A stretch of DNA of 33,218 bases from Exobacillus caeni (GCF_005747095.1 NZ_SWLG01000029.1:1-33218); one strand, 5' to 3'. Positions 8,561 through 19,581 are shown, counted from the stretch's first letter. The notes: generated from the letters alone by a model not told the origin. A program made the numbers and translations.

Positions 8561-8567
8561 TTCGACA
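8561..8567 (-). promoter_or_regulatory. Spo0A box, proximal, in the abrB leader
   Basis: TGTCGAA on the minus strand is a perfect 0A box (TGNCGAA). Its context TTTTGTCGAATAATG matches the known B. subtilis abrB operator. It sits just downstream of the predicted start of transcription. Confidence 0.8.
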
Positions 8568-8581
8568 AAATTCTCTTATAT

Positions 8582-8617
8582 GTCTTTTATAATACCAGTG
8601 ATTCCCATAACCGTCAA
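8582..8617 (-). promoter_or_regulatory. abrB sigma-A promoter
   Basis: Read on the minus strand, TTGACG (8617-8612) and TATTAT (8594-8589) are separated by 17 bp. Transcription should start near 8582. The proximal Spo0A box lies about 15-21 nt downstream of that start, as in B. subtilis abrB, where Spo0A~P represses by binding downstream of the start. Confidence 0.75.
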
Positions 8618-8635
8618 TGTTTTTCTAGTATTAAT

Positions 8636-8668
8636 AAATCCCTTTATATCAACAGTTTCAAGGGGTTT
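8636..8668. other. Imperfect hairpin upstream of abrB
   Basis: AAATCCCTT (8636-8644) can pair with AAGGGGTTT (8660-8668), with one G-U pair. It is upstream of the abrB promoter and has no T tail on either strand. The function is unknown and it may be meaningless. Confidence 0.3.
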
Positions 8669-8701
8669 GGTTAACAATTCACAGTATTTCCTGAAATTGG
8701 A

Positions 8702-8729
8702 TTCGACATTTTTCTCAAATTATTCGACA
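8702..8729. promoter_or_regulatory. Pair of distal Spo0A boxes between abrB and metG
   Basis: TTCGACA occurs at 8702-8708 and 8723-8729, each a perfect 0A box on the minus strand. The two are 21 bp apart, two helical turns, so two dimers could bind the same face. They lie ~85-110 bp upstream of the abrB -35 and 45-72 bp upstream of the metG-direction promoter. Confidence 0.65.
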
Positions 8730-8773
8730 TGAAAATCTTCTTTTTGTACGTCAACGTAAAAAAACGGTTCATC

Positions 8774-8803
8774 TTGACAGTTATTCATTATTTTAGGTAT
8801 ATT
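8774..8803 (+). promoter_or_regulatory. Sigma-A promoter in the metG direction
   Basis: TTGACA (8774-8779) and TATATT (8798-8803) are separated by 18 bp. The start of transcription should be near 8810, giving a ~200-nt leader before metG. Confidence 0.65.
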
Positions 8804-8936
8804 TTGAGGGGAGAATAGAGGAATTAACCACTTGTAAAACGGTTATCCTGTGTAATTTTTTTAAAAAATGTCTACAATGGATAAATAAGCTTAAAGTTTA
8901 ATTAGTTAAGAGTAAAATAAAGATAAAGCGAACATA

Positions 8937-8967
8937 GTTCTCGTCTGGTAAAGGCGAGAGCTTTTAT
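8937..8967 (+). terminator. Terminator-like hairpin in the metG leader
   Basis: Positions 8937-8946 and 8952-8961 form a 10-bp stem (CTCGTC with GGCGAG at its core, three G-U pairs) around a 5-nt loop. It is followed by TTTTAT. It lies 47 nt before the metG start. It could end a short RNA of about 150-160 nt begun at 8810, or attenuate metG. I see no T-box signature (no GGTGGAACCGCG-like block). Confidence 0.5.
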
Positions 8968-8992
8968 CATACTGATAAATGTATTCGTTTAA

Positions 8993-10960
<1,968 letters not shown>

Positions 10961-10971
10961 TATCTATAAAT

Positions 10972-11094
10972 GGGTTGGCTCCCAGGTGCCTGGCTTCCTC
11001 CGTTTAGCACTATAGTTAGATGAACATTGTCATATGTTTACCTAACTAAAGTGTTGGAGTGCCTGGCACATTTCTTTTGAGCCAGCCCTTTTTT
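10972..11094 (+). repeat. Long imperfect hairpin repeat acting as metG terminator
   Basis: GGGTTGGCTC (10972-10981) pairs with GAGCCAGCCC (11079-11088), followed by six T. The whole interior also folds back: GTGCCTGG occurs on both arms, and the 5' arm up to about 11025 is similar to the reverse complement of the 3' arm from about 11036. The result is a ~120-nt full-length hairpin, larger than an ordinary terminator. It may be a small palindromic mobile repeat that has become the terminator of metG. The remaining gap to tatD (11095-11304) holds no gene that I can see. Confidence 0.65.
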
Positions 11095-11304
11095 GTAACA
11101 TTTATGTTTTATATCCATTTTTTAGGGAAACAATCGGAATGTGCTTGCTTGCCTCCCGGGAAAACCCTGTCAATTTATAGGATAATTCTGCATCTTCTGA
11201 CGAACGTAATATATTTGTAAAGGAAATGAAAAGGAAATTGATTAGAATTGTAATAGTTCATTTGTTACACTGTCATAGTACTAACCTACCAAAGGAGTAG
11301 TTAA

Positions 11305-12075
11305 ATGCTTTTTGATACACATACACACATAAACGCGATACAGTTTGATGAAGACCGAGAAGAAGTTATACATAAGGCAAGGGAAGCTGGCGTTGAAACG
11401 ATGATCGTTGTCGGGTTTGACCGCGAAACGATTGAGCGGGCAATGCAGCTTGTCGAGGAATATGACTTTATTTATGCAGCTGTTGGATGGCACCCCGTTG
11501 ATGCGATCGACATGAAGGATGAAGACCTGGATTGGATTGAAGAATTAGCTTCTCATCCTAAAGTAGTTGCGATCGGTGAAATGGGTCTGGATTATCACTG
11601 GGATAAGTCGCCTCATGATATTCAGAAAGAGGTTTTTCGCAAACAAATCCGCTTAGCAAAAAAAGTGAAGTTACCAATCATTATTCATAATCGTGATGCA
11701 ACAAGAGACGTTGTTGATATTTTAAAACAGGAAGAAGCAGAAGATGTAGGCGGAATTATGCATTGCTTCAGCGGTGATGTAGAAATCGCAAGAGAATGTA
11801 TCGATATGAATTTTTATATCTCTCTTGGGGGGCCGGTCACATTTAAGAACGCCAAAGAACCAAAGGTAGTGGCCGAAGCTGTTCCGATCGAAAGGCTTCT
11901 CGTTGAAACAGATTGTCCATTTTTAGCCCCTCATCCTTATCGGGGTAAAAGAAATGAACCAGCTTATGTAAAGCTTGTTGCAGAAAAAATTGCCGAATTA
12001 AAAGGTGTTTCTTATGAGGAATTAGCCCAAAAAACATCCGACAATGCTTTTCGCTTATTCAGCATTAATCGCTAG
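11305..12075 (+). CDS. yabD: TatD family metal-dependent hydrolase (DNase) YabD
   Basis: TIM-barrel metal-dependent hydrolase of the TatD family, with DNase or exonuclease activity known in relatives. The 256 residues carry all expected metal ligands: His6 and His8 (DTHTH), Glu92 (GEMGLDYHW), His128 (IIHNRDA), His153 (MHCFSG) and Asp203 (ETDCPFL). The length is normal. AAAGGAG stands 6-7 nt before ATG 11305. It keeps its usual place between metG and yabE. The physiological substrate in Bacillus is not certain. Confidence 0.95.
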   Translation: MLFDTHTHINAIQFDEDREEVIHKAREAGVETMIVVGFDRETIERAMQLVEEYDFIYAAVGWHPVDAIDMKDEDLDWIEELASHPKVVAIGEMGLDYHWDKSPHDIQKEVFRKQIRLAKKVKLPIIIHNRDATRDVVDILKQEEAEDVGGIMHCFSGDVEIARECIDMNFYISLGGPVTFKNAKEPKVVAEAVPIERLLVETDCPFLAPHPYRGKRNEPAYVKLVAEKIAELKGVSYEELAQKTSDNAFRLFSINR

Positions 12076-12252
12076 AAGTAATTGTCGAGTTAAAACGGAA
12101 AGTTATCTAAGTTTTTATAAAACCAGGAAATTCTACAAAAAACACCACGATCTAGTATAGTCAGTGTCGAGAAGTTTTCCTTTATTTTCAAAAACTTTCT
12201 TTGCAATAATAGACAACGATTCTACTTTTTTGCAAAGGAGGAAAGGGACCAG

Positions 12253-12330
12253 GTGGGCACAAGCAAGCAGTTATCTCTGAGAACGCGGTCGTTAAAAAGG
12301 AGGAATCAATGGGAATGCATTCAAACATGA
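12253..12330 (+). CDS. Possible leader peptide of 25 residues overlapping yabE
   Basis: A GTG codon at 12253 with AAAGGAGG 11 nt upstream (12234-12241) opens a 25-codon frame (MGTSKQLSLRTRSLKRRNQ...) ending at TGA 12328-12330. It overlaps the first seven codons of yabE in another frame and runs through the yabE ribosome binding site. If translated, it could couple to or interfere with yabE initiation. No known family; it may be only a second strong Shine-Dalgarno in the leader. Confidence 0.3.
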   Translation: MGTSKQLSLRTRSLKRRNQWECIQT

Positions 12331-13520
12331 AAGGGCTATCCGGTTTTAACGGAAAAAAGCTATTCATGACCATCCTTGGTTTGGTCGTGCTCGGTTTGAT
12401 TTCTAGCTTTACAATTTACGAGTTAACAAAGTCATCCATAACACTAGTCCTGGATGGAGAAGAACAACAGGTGAAGTCTCACGCTGATACCGTACAGCAA
12501 GTACTAGAAGAAAATGGTGTGAAAATAGGTGAACACGATCTTGTTGCCCCTTCGAAAGATACGGCGCTTAAAGAGGGAATGGAAATCCAGTGGGATCCTG
12601 CTAAAAAGATAAATGTAACCGTTAATGGGGAAACCAAAACGGTATGGACAACAAAAGACACTATCAAAGAAGCCGTTAATGAGCTTGACTTTGCAGTTAA
12701 AGAGCATGACGAAATAACACCATCTCTTGATGAAAAAATTCAAGAAGGTATGGATATAAACTATGAATCTGCTTTTGAAGTGACATTGAACATTGGAGGG
12801 AAAGAACAGAACGTCTGGACCACTTCGACTACCGTCGCTGATCTTTTAAAACAACACGAGGTTACATTAGGTAAACTCGACCGGGTTGAACCTGAAAAAG
12901 GCGCTGAACTTGCCGGCAAAGCACAGGTTAACGTTATTCGAGTAGAAAAGGTCACCGATGTAGTGGAAGAACCGATCGACTATCAAACAGTAACACGCAA
13001 AGACAGCTCTTTGCTAAAAGGTAAAGAGAAGCTTGTTGAATCCGGAGAAGAGGGCCGTAAAGCAAAGCATTTTGAAGTCATCCTGGAAAACGGCAAAGAA
13101 GTATCCCGCAAGCTAGTCAAGGAAGAGGTTGTCAAGGACAGCAAAAACAAGGTTGTTGCTGTCGGAACGAAAGTTGTAAAACCGGTTGTAAAACAGACAG
13201 TATCGAGAAGTAAAGCTCCTTCTAAAAGCAGCAAAGAGTTTTATGTAAGAAGTACTGCCTATACTGCAAATTGTTCCGGTTGTTCTGGGATAACTGCTAC
13301 AGGATTCAACTTGAAAGCCAACCCGAATGCAAAAGTGATAGCCGTAGATCCTGGTGTGATTCCTCTTGGAACAAAAGTCTACGTAGAAGGATACGGTTAT
13401 GCGATCGCAGCTGATACAGGCGGCGCAATTCGCGGAAATAAAATCGACGTATTCTTTTCTTCTAAATCACAGGCATATGCCTGGGGGAACCGTACTGTCA
13501 AAGTTAAGATTATTAATTAG
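12309..13520 (+). CDS. yabE: YabE, cell-wall protein with DUF348, G5 and 3D domains
   Basis: Secreted or membrane-anchored wall-remodelling protein, similar to Rpf-type resuscitation factors. The 403 residues show an N-terminal membrane segment (about 17-38), three ubiquitin-like DUF348 repeats (about 43-85, 101-143 and 156-198), a G5 domain (about 210-292) and a C-terminal 3D domain (310-403). The 3D domain has its three aspartates, Asp347, Asp369 and Asp380, as in MltA-type lytic transglycosylases. It is slightly shorter than B. subtilis YabE (about 437). AAAAAGGAGG is 5 nt before ATG 12309. In B. subtilis an antisense RNA controls this gene; I could not identify one here. Confidence 0.93.
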   Translation: MGMHSNMKGLSGFNGKKLFMTILGLVVLGLISSFTIYELTKSSITLVLDGEEQQVKSHADTVQQVLEENGVKIGEHDLVAPSKDTALKEGMEIQWDPAKKINVTVNGETKTVWTTKDTIKEAVNELDFAVKEHDEITPSLDEKIQEGMDINYESAFEVTLNIGGKEQNVWTTSTTVADLLKQHEVTLGKLDRVEPEKGAELAGKAQVNVIRVEKVTDVVEEPIDYQTVTRKDSSLLKGKEKLVESGEEGRKAKHFEVILENGKEVSRKLVKEEVVKDSKNKVVAVGTKVVKPVVKQTVSRSKAPSKSSKEFYVRSTAYTANCSGCSGITATGFNLKANPNAKVIAVDPGVIPLGTKVYVEGYGYAIAADTGGAIRGNKIDVFFSSKSQAYAWGNRTVKVKIIN

Positions 13521-13546
13521 TCATGTAAAATATGATATGCTGGAAA

Positions 13547-13587
13547 ACGCAGAGTGAGAATTTGTCTTTCTTGCTCTGTGTTTTTTA
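13547..13587 (+). terminator. yabE intrinsic terminator
   Basis: A 15-bp stem (13547-13561 with 13569-13583, some G-U pairs) with GCAGAG/CTCTGT at its core, followed by TTTT and further T-rich sequence. Confidence 0.85.
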
Positions 13588-13753
13588 TTTTTCCCAACGC
13601 ATGCTTGAATAAACTAACATTTATAAATTAGAACAGGCTTTTTTCTTTTTACTAAATTTTATAAGATAGAAGCATGTTAATAAAAAAGGTATTTTTGATT
13701 TCAATTATTAGACGATTAGTTAGCTTGAAAGGTTTCAATTTTTGGAGGATAAA

Positions 13754-15180
<1,427 letters not shown>

Positions 15181-15184
15181 TAGA

Positions 15185-15217
15185 AGGCATCACTACAAAA
15201 AGTGATGCCTTTTTTTC
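15185..15217 (+). terminator. rnmV-ksgA intrinsic terminator
   Basis: AGGCATCACT (15185-15194) pairs perfectly with AGTGATGCCT (15201-15210) and is followed by a run of T. Confidence 0.9.
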
Positions 15218-15340
15218 GTATAGGAAAGCTTTTTGGCAATAGAATGCTCGTCGGCGTTAAAAAACGAACGTTTTACTCAATTTCGGCATATCCTGTTATA
15301 TGTTTTTGATGATTGCTGCACATCATTCTTTTCTCTGCCT

Positions 15341-15349
15341 CATACACTA
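15341..15349 (+). promoter_or_regulatory. Sigma-K -10 element of yabG
   Basis: CATACACTA is a perfect match to the sigma-K -10 consensus CATANNNTA and lies 58 nt before the yabG start. I could not place the short -35 AC at the usual distance. yabG is known to be sigma-K dependent in B. subtilis, which supports the call. Confidence 0.6.
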
Positions 15350-15406
15350 AAAAAGGCGCGGCAGAGTTGATGCAGCAAAAGCGTTGCAAGGCCTAGGAGG
15401 AATAGT

Positions 15407-16285
15407 ATGGAAATCAGAGTAGGCGATGTAGTTGCTCGACGCTCGTATAAGTGCGATTTAATCTTTCGTGTAACGAAGCTTTCACCGGATGGGAAATTTG
15501 CCGAACTAGTTGGAGAAGAAATGAGGCTGGTTGCGGATTCCCCGCTTGATGACCTTGTTATTATCGATCAAACGGAACACAAACGGTGGAGGGAAAAAGA
15601 AAGAGAGAAAGAAGATAATTCATACCGTTTGTTCAGGCAGGATTACCAGTTGCTTAAAGCCAAACGAGAATATACTTCCACCAACTATTATAAAAAGCAA
15701 ACTGCTTTTTTTGAACTCCCCGGCCGAGTACTTCATATAGATGGTGACCAGTTATATTTAAACAGATGCCTTGATATGTATAAAAGGCTGGGTGTACCTG
15801 TATATGGAGCGCATATGAAGGAGCATGAAATGCCGCAGAACGTATTGACACTGATTAATAATGTTCGGCCAGACATTTTGGTTATAACCGGTCATGATGC
15901 ATTCTTGAAGAACAAAGGGGAAAAGAAGGATCTTCATTCTTATCGAAACTCAAAGCATTTTGTACGTGCTGTTAAAGAAGTACGAAGAGTACATCCTAAT
16001 CTTGACCATCTTGTTATTTTTGCGGGAGCATGTCAGTCCCACTTTGAATCCCTCATTAAAGCAGGGGCAAACTTCGCAAGTTCTCCATCGCGAATCAATA
16101 TTCACATGCTTGATCCTGTTTTTATTGTCTCAAAGATTTCCTTGACTTCTTTTATGGATCATGTAAATGTCTGGGATGCTCTCAGAAATACACTAACCGG
16201 GGAAGATGGATTAGGCGGTGTAGAAACAAAAGGTATTTTACGTACCGGAATGCCGATGAAGCTTAACCAAGATAGCACGACATGA
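15407..16285 (+). CDS. yabG: YabG, sporulation-specific coat-processing protease
   Basis: Protease made late in the mother cell that trims spore coat proteins (in B. subtilis SpoIVA, SafA and others) so they can be cross-linked. The 292 residues match the family length (about 290). Conserved stretches include VGDVVARRSY, GRVLHIDGDQLYL, the VITGHDAF segment and FAGACQSHFE, where the His of GHD and the Cys of GACQSH suggest a cysteine-type active site; this is inference. AGGAGG precedes ATG 15407. It is transcribed alone, with its own promoter and terminator. Confidence 0.93.
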   Translation: MEIRVGDVVARRSYKCDLIFRVTKLSPDGKFAELVGEEMRLVADSPLDDLVIIDQTEHKRWREKEREKEDNSYRLFRQDYQLLKAKREYTSTNYYKKQTAFFELPGRVLHIDGDQLYLNRCLDMYKRLGVPVYGAHMKEHEMPQNVLTLINNVRPDILVITGHDAFLKNKGEKKDLHSYRNSKHFVRAVKEVRRVHPNLDHLVIFAGACQSHFESLIKAGANFASSPSRINIHMLDPVFIVSKISLTSFMDHVNVWDALRNTLTGEDGLGGVETKGILRTGMPMKLNQDSTT

Positions 16286-16291
16286 GGATGA

Positions 16292-16331
16292 AGCCCTAAT
16301 GGTTCATCAGAATGCCATTAGGGTTCTTTTT
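16292..16331 (+). terminator. yabG intrinsic terminator
   Basis: AGCCCTAATGG (16292-16302) pairs with CCATTAGGGTT (16315-16325), then CTTTTT. Confidence 0.85.
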
Positions 16332-16449
16332 CCTGGGGATTTTTTCAAAAAATAGTTGCTCTTATTCTGAACGGTTGCTCAGTCGATAGTGAAAATTTAT
16401 ATACATAAAAAAAGAATTTTGATAAAGAATAAAAAAGCATAAAAAGTCA

Positions 16450-16479
16450 TTGACATTGAATTTGCTTCGTTGTTATAAT
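16450..16479 (+). promoter_or_regulatory. veg promoter 1 (sigma-A)
   Basis: TTGACA (16450-16455) and TATAAT (16474-16479), both perfect consensus, spaced 18 bp. An A/T-rich stretch with A tracts upstream (about 16400-16445) could act as an UP element. Confidence 0.85.
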
Positions 16480-16491
16480 TTAAGGTTTTAT

Positions 16492-16521
16492 TTGACAACT
16501 ATATGCAAAAGATGTTATAAT
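16492..16521 (+). promoter_or_regulatory. veg promoter 2 (sigma-A)
   Basis: TTGACA (16492-16497) and TATAAT (16516-16521), again perfect consensus with an 18-bp spacer, exactly 42 bp after promoter 1. Its transcript would have only ~20 nt before the veg start, with the ribosome binding site almost at the 5' end. Confidence 0.88.
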
Positions 16522-16547
16522 TTGTCTAAGTGAGGTGGATGTTCTAT

Positions 16548-16811
16548 ATGGGTAAAACGATTCCTGAGATCAAACAAACGTTAGAGTCTTATGTTGGAAA
16601 AAGGCTAACGCTTAAAGCAAATGGTGGCCGTCGAAAGACAATCCAACGCTCTGGCATCCTAGAAGAGACATATCCAGCTGTTTTTATTGTAAAATTAGAT
16701 CAGGACAGTAATGCGTTTGAGCGAGTTTCTTACAGTTATACAGATGTGCTTACAGAAACAGTGGAGCTTACATTTAGTGAGGATAAGCAAATTGCAGTCA
16801 GCGGGCAGTAG
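16548..16811 (+). CDS. veg: Veg protein
   Basis: Small, highly expressed protein of 87 residues; B. subtilis Veg has 86. In B. subtilis it stimulates biofilm formation by interfering with SinR and has been linked to spore outgrowth. The core [16 protein letters not shown] (about 17-32) and [16 protein letters not shown] are strongly conserved; the fold is an SH3-like barrel. I chose ATG 16548, with GAGGTGG about 9 nt before it; an in-frame start at 16530 lies on the ribosome binding site. Two consensus promoters drive it and a terminator overlaps its stop codon. Confidence 0.95.
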   Translation: MGKTIPEIKQTLESYVGKRLTLKANGGRRKTIQRSGILEETYPAVFIVKLDQDSNAFERVSYSYTDVLTETVELTFSEDKQIAVSGQ

Positions 16812-16832
16812 ACGAAAGTCGGCTGCTTTTTT
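16805..16832 (+). terminator. veg intrinsic terminator
   Basis: GCAGTAGAC (16805-16813), GAAA loop, GTCGGCTGC (16818-16826), one mismatch, then TTTTTT. The stem includes the veg stop codon. The 227 nt from here to sspF hold no gene that I can support. Confidence 0.85.
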
Positions 16833-17059
16833 GCTTTATAAGGGTATAAATATGGATCAATACGTTATCCTACACATCAACAAACAGTTTGGTTACAGAG
16901 TTAGCGTAATTATCTCCTTTGCCTCCTAACTTGATGGCATGCCAGTCAGGTTGTCGCTTTAGCAAAGATTAACTGAACAGGATACATATTTCATTCATAA
17001 AACCTTATCTGGCACAAAGACTAAGAATGTCACAGCTATGAGGAAAGGGGCTTGATTGG

Positions 17060-17239
17060 ATGGCTAGGAACAGAGGCATCATGTCGGACCGCTTTAAAGA
17101 AGAAGTTGCTAAGGAGCTTGGCTTTTACGATACCGTCCAGAAAGAGGGATGGGGAGGAATTCGTGCACGCGACGCTGGTAATATGGTGAAACGAGCGATT
17201 GAAATAGCTCAAGAACGTTTAAGCAATCAACAGCAATAA
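17060..17239 (+). CDS. sspF: SspF, alpha/beta-type small acid-soluble spore protein
   Basis: DNA-binding protein of the forespore that, like other alpha/beta SASPs, coats and protects spore DNA. It has 59 residues and reads [20 protein letters not shown]..., with the family marks [29 protein letters not shown] and a short Q/N-rich tail, very close to B. subtilis SspF. AAAGGGG lies 9 nt before ATG 17060. It sits between veg and ispE as in B. subtilis. It should be transcribed by sigma-G, but I did not find a convincing promoter. A strong terminator follows. Confidence 0.95.
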   Translation: MARNRGIMSDRFKEEVAKELGFYDTVQKEGWGGIRARDAGNMVKRAIEIAQERLSNQQQ

Positions 17240-17254
17240 AAGCTGTGGCAGCAA

Positions 17255-17281
17255 AACGGAGCCGAAAGGCTTCGTTTTTTA
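17255..17281 (+). terminator. sspF intrinsic terminator
   Basis: AACGGAGCC (17255-17263), GAAA loop, GGCTTCGTT (17268-17276), then T run. Confidence 0.88.
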
Positions 17282-17392
17282 TTGCTTATTTTTCTTCTGC
17301 AGTTTTTCGCGGGTTATTTCTGTCCATAATGAAGAAAAAACTAACAATTTCATCTGGAAATGAATAAGCGTTCGATTCTTAAGTTGTGTTTA

Positions 17393-17401
17393 TGGTACAA
17401 T
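17393..17401 (+). promoter_or_regulatory. ispE extended -10 promoter
   Basis: TGGTACAAT is an extended -10 (TGn plus TACAAT). There is no clear -35 at 17 bp. It would start transcription near 17408, about 27 nt before ispE. Confidence 0.55.
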
Positions 17402-17434
17402 GAGTCGGAATGGATAACAAGAAGGTGAATGAAC

Positions 17435-18301
17435 GTGAAGATTTGCATTAAAGCACCTGCTAAAATTAATTTAGTACTGGATGTCTTACATAAAAGGCCG
17501 GATGGCTATCATGAAGTGGAAATGATCATGACCACAGTTGACCTGGCAGACCGATTAGAGCTGTCTAATATAAAGGGAAATAAAATTATCCTTGAATCTT
17601 CAAGCGGTTTTGTGCCTGATGATTCCAGAAACCTGGCATATCAGGCAGCGCTTTTAATAAAAGAACGTTACGGAATAGAAAAGGGAGTCCATATTAAAAT
17701 TGACAAGCATATCCCGGTTGCAGCAGGACTTGCCGGTGGCAGCAGTGATGCCGCGGCTGCTTTAAAAGGACTGAATCAATTGTGGAACCTTGGGCTTTCT
17801 CATGACAAACTGGCGCAACTCGGATCTGAGATCGGGTCAGATGTCTCCTTTTGCGTTTACGGAGGGACAGCCCTTGCGACAGGAAGAGGAGAAGTCATTA
17901 AGCGAATCGACTCTCCTCCACCATGCTGGGTCATACTTGCTAAGCCTTCGATCGGTGTTTCCACTGCGGATGTTTACCGAAAGCTTAACCTGGATAAGGT
18001 AGAGCATCCTAATGTAAATAACATGATAAAGGCTCTAAAGGATAAGGACTACCAGGGTATTTGCAGGGAGATGGGAAATGTACTTGAGGGTGTTACTTTA
18101 TCGATGCACCCTGAAGTGAACAGAATTAAGGAAAAGATGCACAGCCTTGGAGCTGACGGAGTTCTAATGAGCGGCAGCGGCCCTACTGTATTTGGATTAA
18201 CGGTTCACGAATCCAGAATGCAGCGGATTTATAACGGACTTCGCGGATTCTGTGACCAGGTCTATGCTGTAAGGCTTATCGGAGAAAGAACACTTGAATA
18301 A
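17435..18301 (+). CDS. ispE: 4-diphosphocytidyl-2-C-methyl-D-erythritol kinase
   Basis: GHMP-type kinase that phosphorylates CDP-ME in the MEP route to isoprenoid precursors. Residues from the GTG start: KAPAKINL near 5-12, RPDGYHEV near 21-28, the glycine-rich ATP loop [17 protein letters not shown] (94-110) and a C-terminal [10 protein letters not shown]. The length is 288, near B. subtilis (289). I prefer GTG 17435, which has AAGGTG 7 nt upstream; ATG 17429, two codons earlier, directly abuts that site. The end of the gene overlaps one of the PurBoxes of purR. Confidence 0.95.
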   Translation: MKICIKAPAKINLVLDVLHKRPDGYHEVEMIMTTVDLADRLELSNIKGNKIILESSSGFVPDDSRNLAYQAALLIKERYGIEKGVHIKIDKHIPVAAGLAGGSSDAAAALKGLNQLWNLGLSHDKLAQLGSEIGSDVSFCVYGGTALATGRGEVIKRIDSPPPCWVILAKPSIGVSTADVYRKLNLDKVEHPNVNNMIKALKDKDYQGICREMGNVLEGVTLSMHPEVNRIKEKMHSLGADGVLMSGSGPTVFGLTVHESRMQRIYNGLRGFCDQVYAVRLIGERTLE

Positions 18302-18343
18302 AACCGTACAAAAATGTTATATTAACCATAAATATTCGGTTTT
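18300..18343 (+). promoter_or_regulatory. purR promoter with a pair of inverted PurBoxes
   Basis: AAAACCGTACAAA (18300-18312) matches the PurBox AWWWCCGAACWWT at 11 of 13 positions. AATATTCGGTTTT (18331-18343) matches the reverse PurBox at 12 of 13. The two are 18 nt apart (16-17 in B. subtilis) and point toward each other. An extended -10, TGTTATATT (18315-18323), lies between them. This suggests that PurR represses its own gene, as in B. subtilis. Confidence 0.6.
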
Positions 18344-18355
18344 GGGGGTTCTTTT

Positions 18356-19207
18356 ATGAAACTAAAAAGAAGTGCGCGGCTTGTTGATATGACCAGGTTC
18401 TTACTGGAGCATCCTCATCGCCTTGTGCCTTTAACTCATTTTTCCGATCGTTATGGTTCTGCTAAGTCTTCTATTTCCGAAGATTTAGGTATTATTAAAG
18501 AAAGTTTTGAGCAACAGGGAGCGGGGTCGTTAATAACGGTTCCAGGTGCGGCAGGTGGAGTAAAATATATTCCTTTATCCAATGAAGAAGAAGCTGCACA
18601 AATAATTGCTGATTTAAGCGAAAGGCTTTCAAAGCCGGAACGGATTTTGCCCGGTGGCTATCTTTATATGACAGACATATTAGGAAACCCGGAACTGATG
18701 AATAAAATTGGACGGCTGTTTTCTTCCGTTTTTGCTGACCGCTCGATCGATGTCGTGATGACTGTGGCAACAAAAGGGATTCCTCTTGCTTACGCGGTAG
18801 CTACATACTTAAACGTTCCAGTAGTTATTGTTCGTCGCGACAGCAGGGTCACCGAGGGTTCCACAGTCAGCATCAACTATATCTCCGGGTCTTCTAAGCG
18901 GATCCAAACGATGGCGCTGGCTAGAAGAAGCCTTGAAGCAGGTTCTCGCGTTCTTGTCATTGATGATTTTATGAAAGCTGGCGGAACAATTCAGGGTATG
19001 GTGAGTTTATTAGAGGAATTCCAGGCAACCGTTGCTGGAATCGGCGTTCTTGTAGAAGCGCAGGGAGATATTGAAGAGCGGCTGGTTGAAGAGTTTGTTT
19101 CATTGATGAGTTTATCGCAGGTTGATGTGAAAGAAAAGAAAGTTACCGTAGAACCGGGAAACTATCGACACAAAGCAGACAAACTATTAAAAGGGGAGAC
19201 TGAGTAA
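18356..19207 (+). CDS. purR: PurR, purine operon repressor
   Basis: Repressor of purine synthesis and uptake genes; PRPP (and ppGpp in B. subtilis) modulate DNA binding. The 283 residues combine an N-terminal winged helix (about 1-70) with a phosphoribosyltransferase-like effector domain. The PRPP motif [13 protein letters not shown] is at 199-211 with Asp203 and Asp204. The length is equal to the family norm (285 in B. subtilis). It is followed by ridA with a 1-nt overlap, the usual purR-ridA pair. PRPP synthase is encoded nearby at 21790. Confidence 0.97.
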   Translation: MKLKRSARLVDMTRFLLEHPHRLVPLTHFSDRYGSAKSSISEDLGIIKESFEQQGAGSLITVPGAAGGVKYIPLSNEEEAAQIIADLSERLSKPERILPGGYLYMTDILGNPELMNKIGRLFSSVFADRSIDVVMTVATKGIPLAYAVATYLNVPVVIVRRDSRVTEGSTVSINYISGSSKRIQTMALARRSLEAGSRVLVIDDFMKAGGTIQGMVSLLEEFQATVAGIGVLVEAQGDIEERLVEEFVSLMSLSQVDVKEKKVTVEPGNYRHKADKLLKGETE

Positions 19208-19581
19208 TGAAAGCAATTCAAACGAATAAAGCACCTGCTGCTATCGGCCCTTATTCTCAAGGTATGATTGTTAACAATCTTTTTTATAGTTCCGGCCAAA
19301 TTCCTTTAACACCAGAAGGTAATATGGTTGAAGGCGGAATTGAAGAACAGGCCCATCAAGTATTCCATAATATAAAAGCGGTATTAGAAGAAGCTGAGGC
19401 TTCATTAGAAACCGTTGTGAAAACGACCGTCTTTATTAAAGACATGGAGCAGTTTCCTCTGATAAATAATATATATGAAGAGTATTTTTCAACACATAAA
19501 CCAGCAAGGTCCTGTGTTGAGGTAGCAAGACTCCCAAAGGATGCGTTGATTGAAATGGAAGTAGTTGCTTTAATCAAATAA
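19207..19581 (+). CDS. ridA: RidA (YabJ), enamine/imine deaminase
   Basis: Removes reactive 2-aminoacrylate and other enamines from PLP enzymes. The 124 residues show the family pattern: the N-terminal [10 protein letters not shown], the substrate pocket IYEEYF, and [22 protein letters not shown], with the carboxylate-binding arginine in ARSCVEV. The fold forms trimers. TAATG overlap with purR indicates coupled translation; in B. subtilis yabJ is needed for full PurR regulation. A terminator follows. Confidence 0.96.
   Translation: MKAIQTNKAPAAIGPYSQGMIVNNLFYSSGQIPLTPEGNMVEGGIEEQAHQVFHNIKAVLEEAEASLETVVKTTVFIKDMEQFPLINNIYEEYFSTHKPARSCVEVARLPKDALIEMEVVALIK

Noticed and set aside
12076-12308. 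Cyclic di-AMP (ydaO-type) riboswitch before the wall gene yabE
   Set aside because: The conserved ydaO blocks are not present; the leader shows only a strong ribosome binding site and a short frame.
16852-16929. Short frame between veg and sspF (MDQYVILHINKQ...)
   Set aside because: No ribosome binding site before its ATG and no recognisable family.
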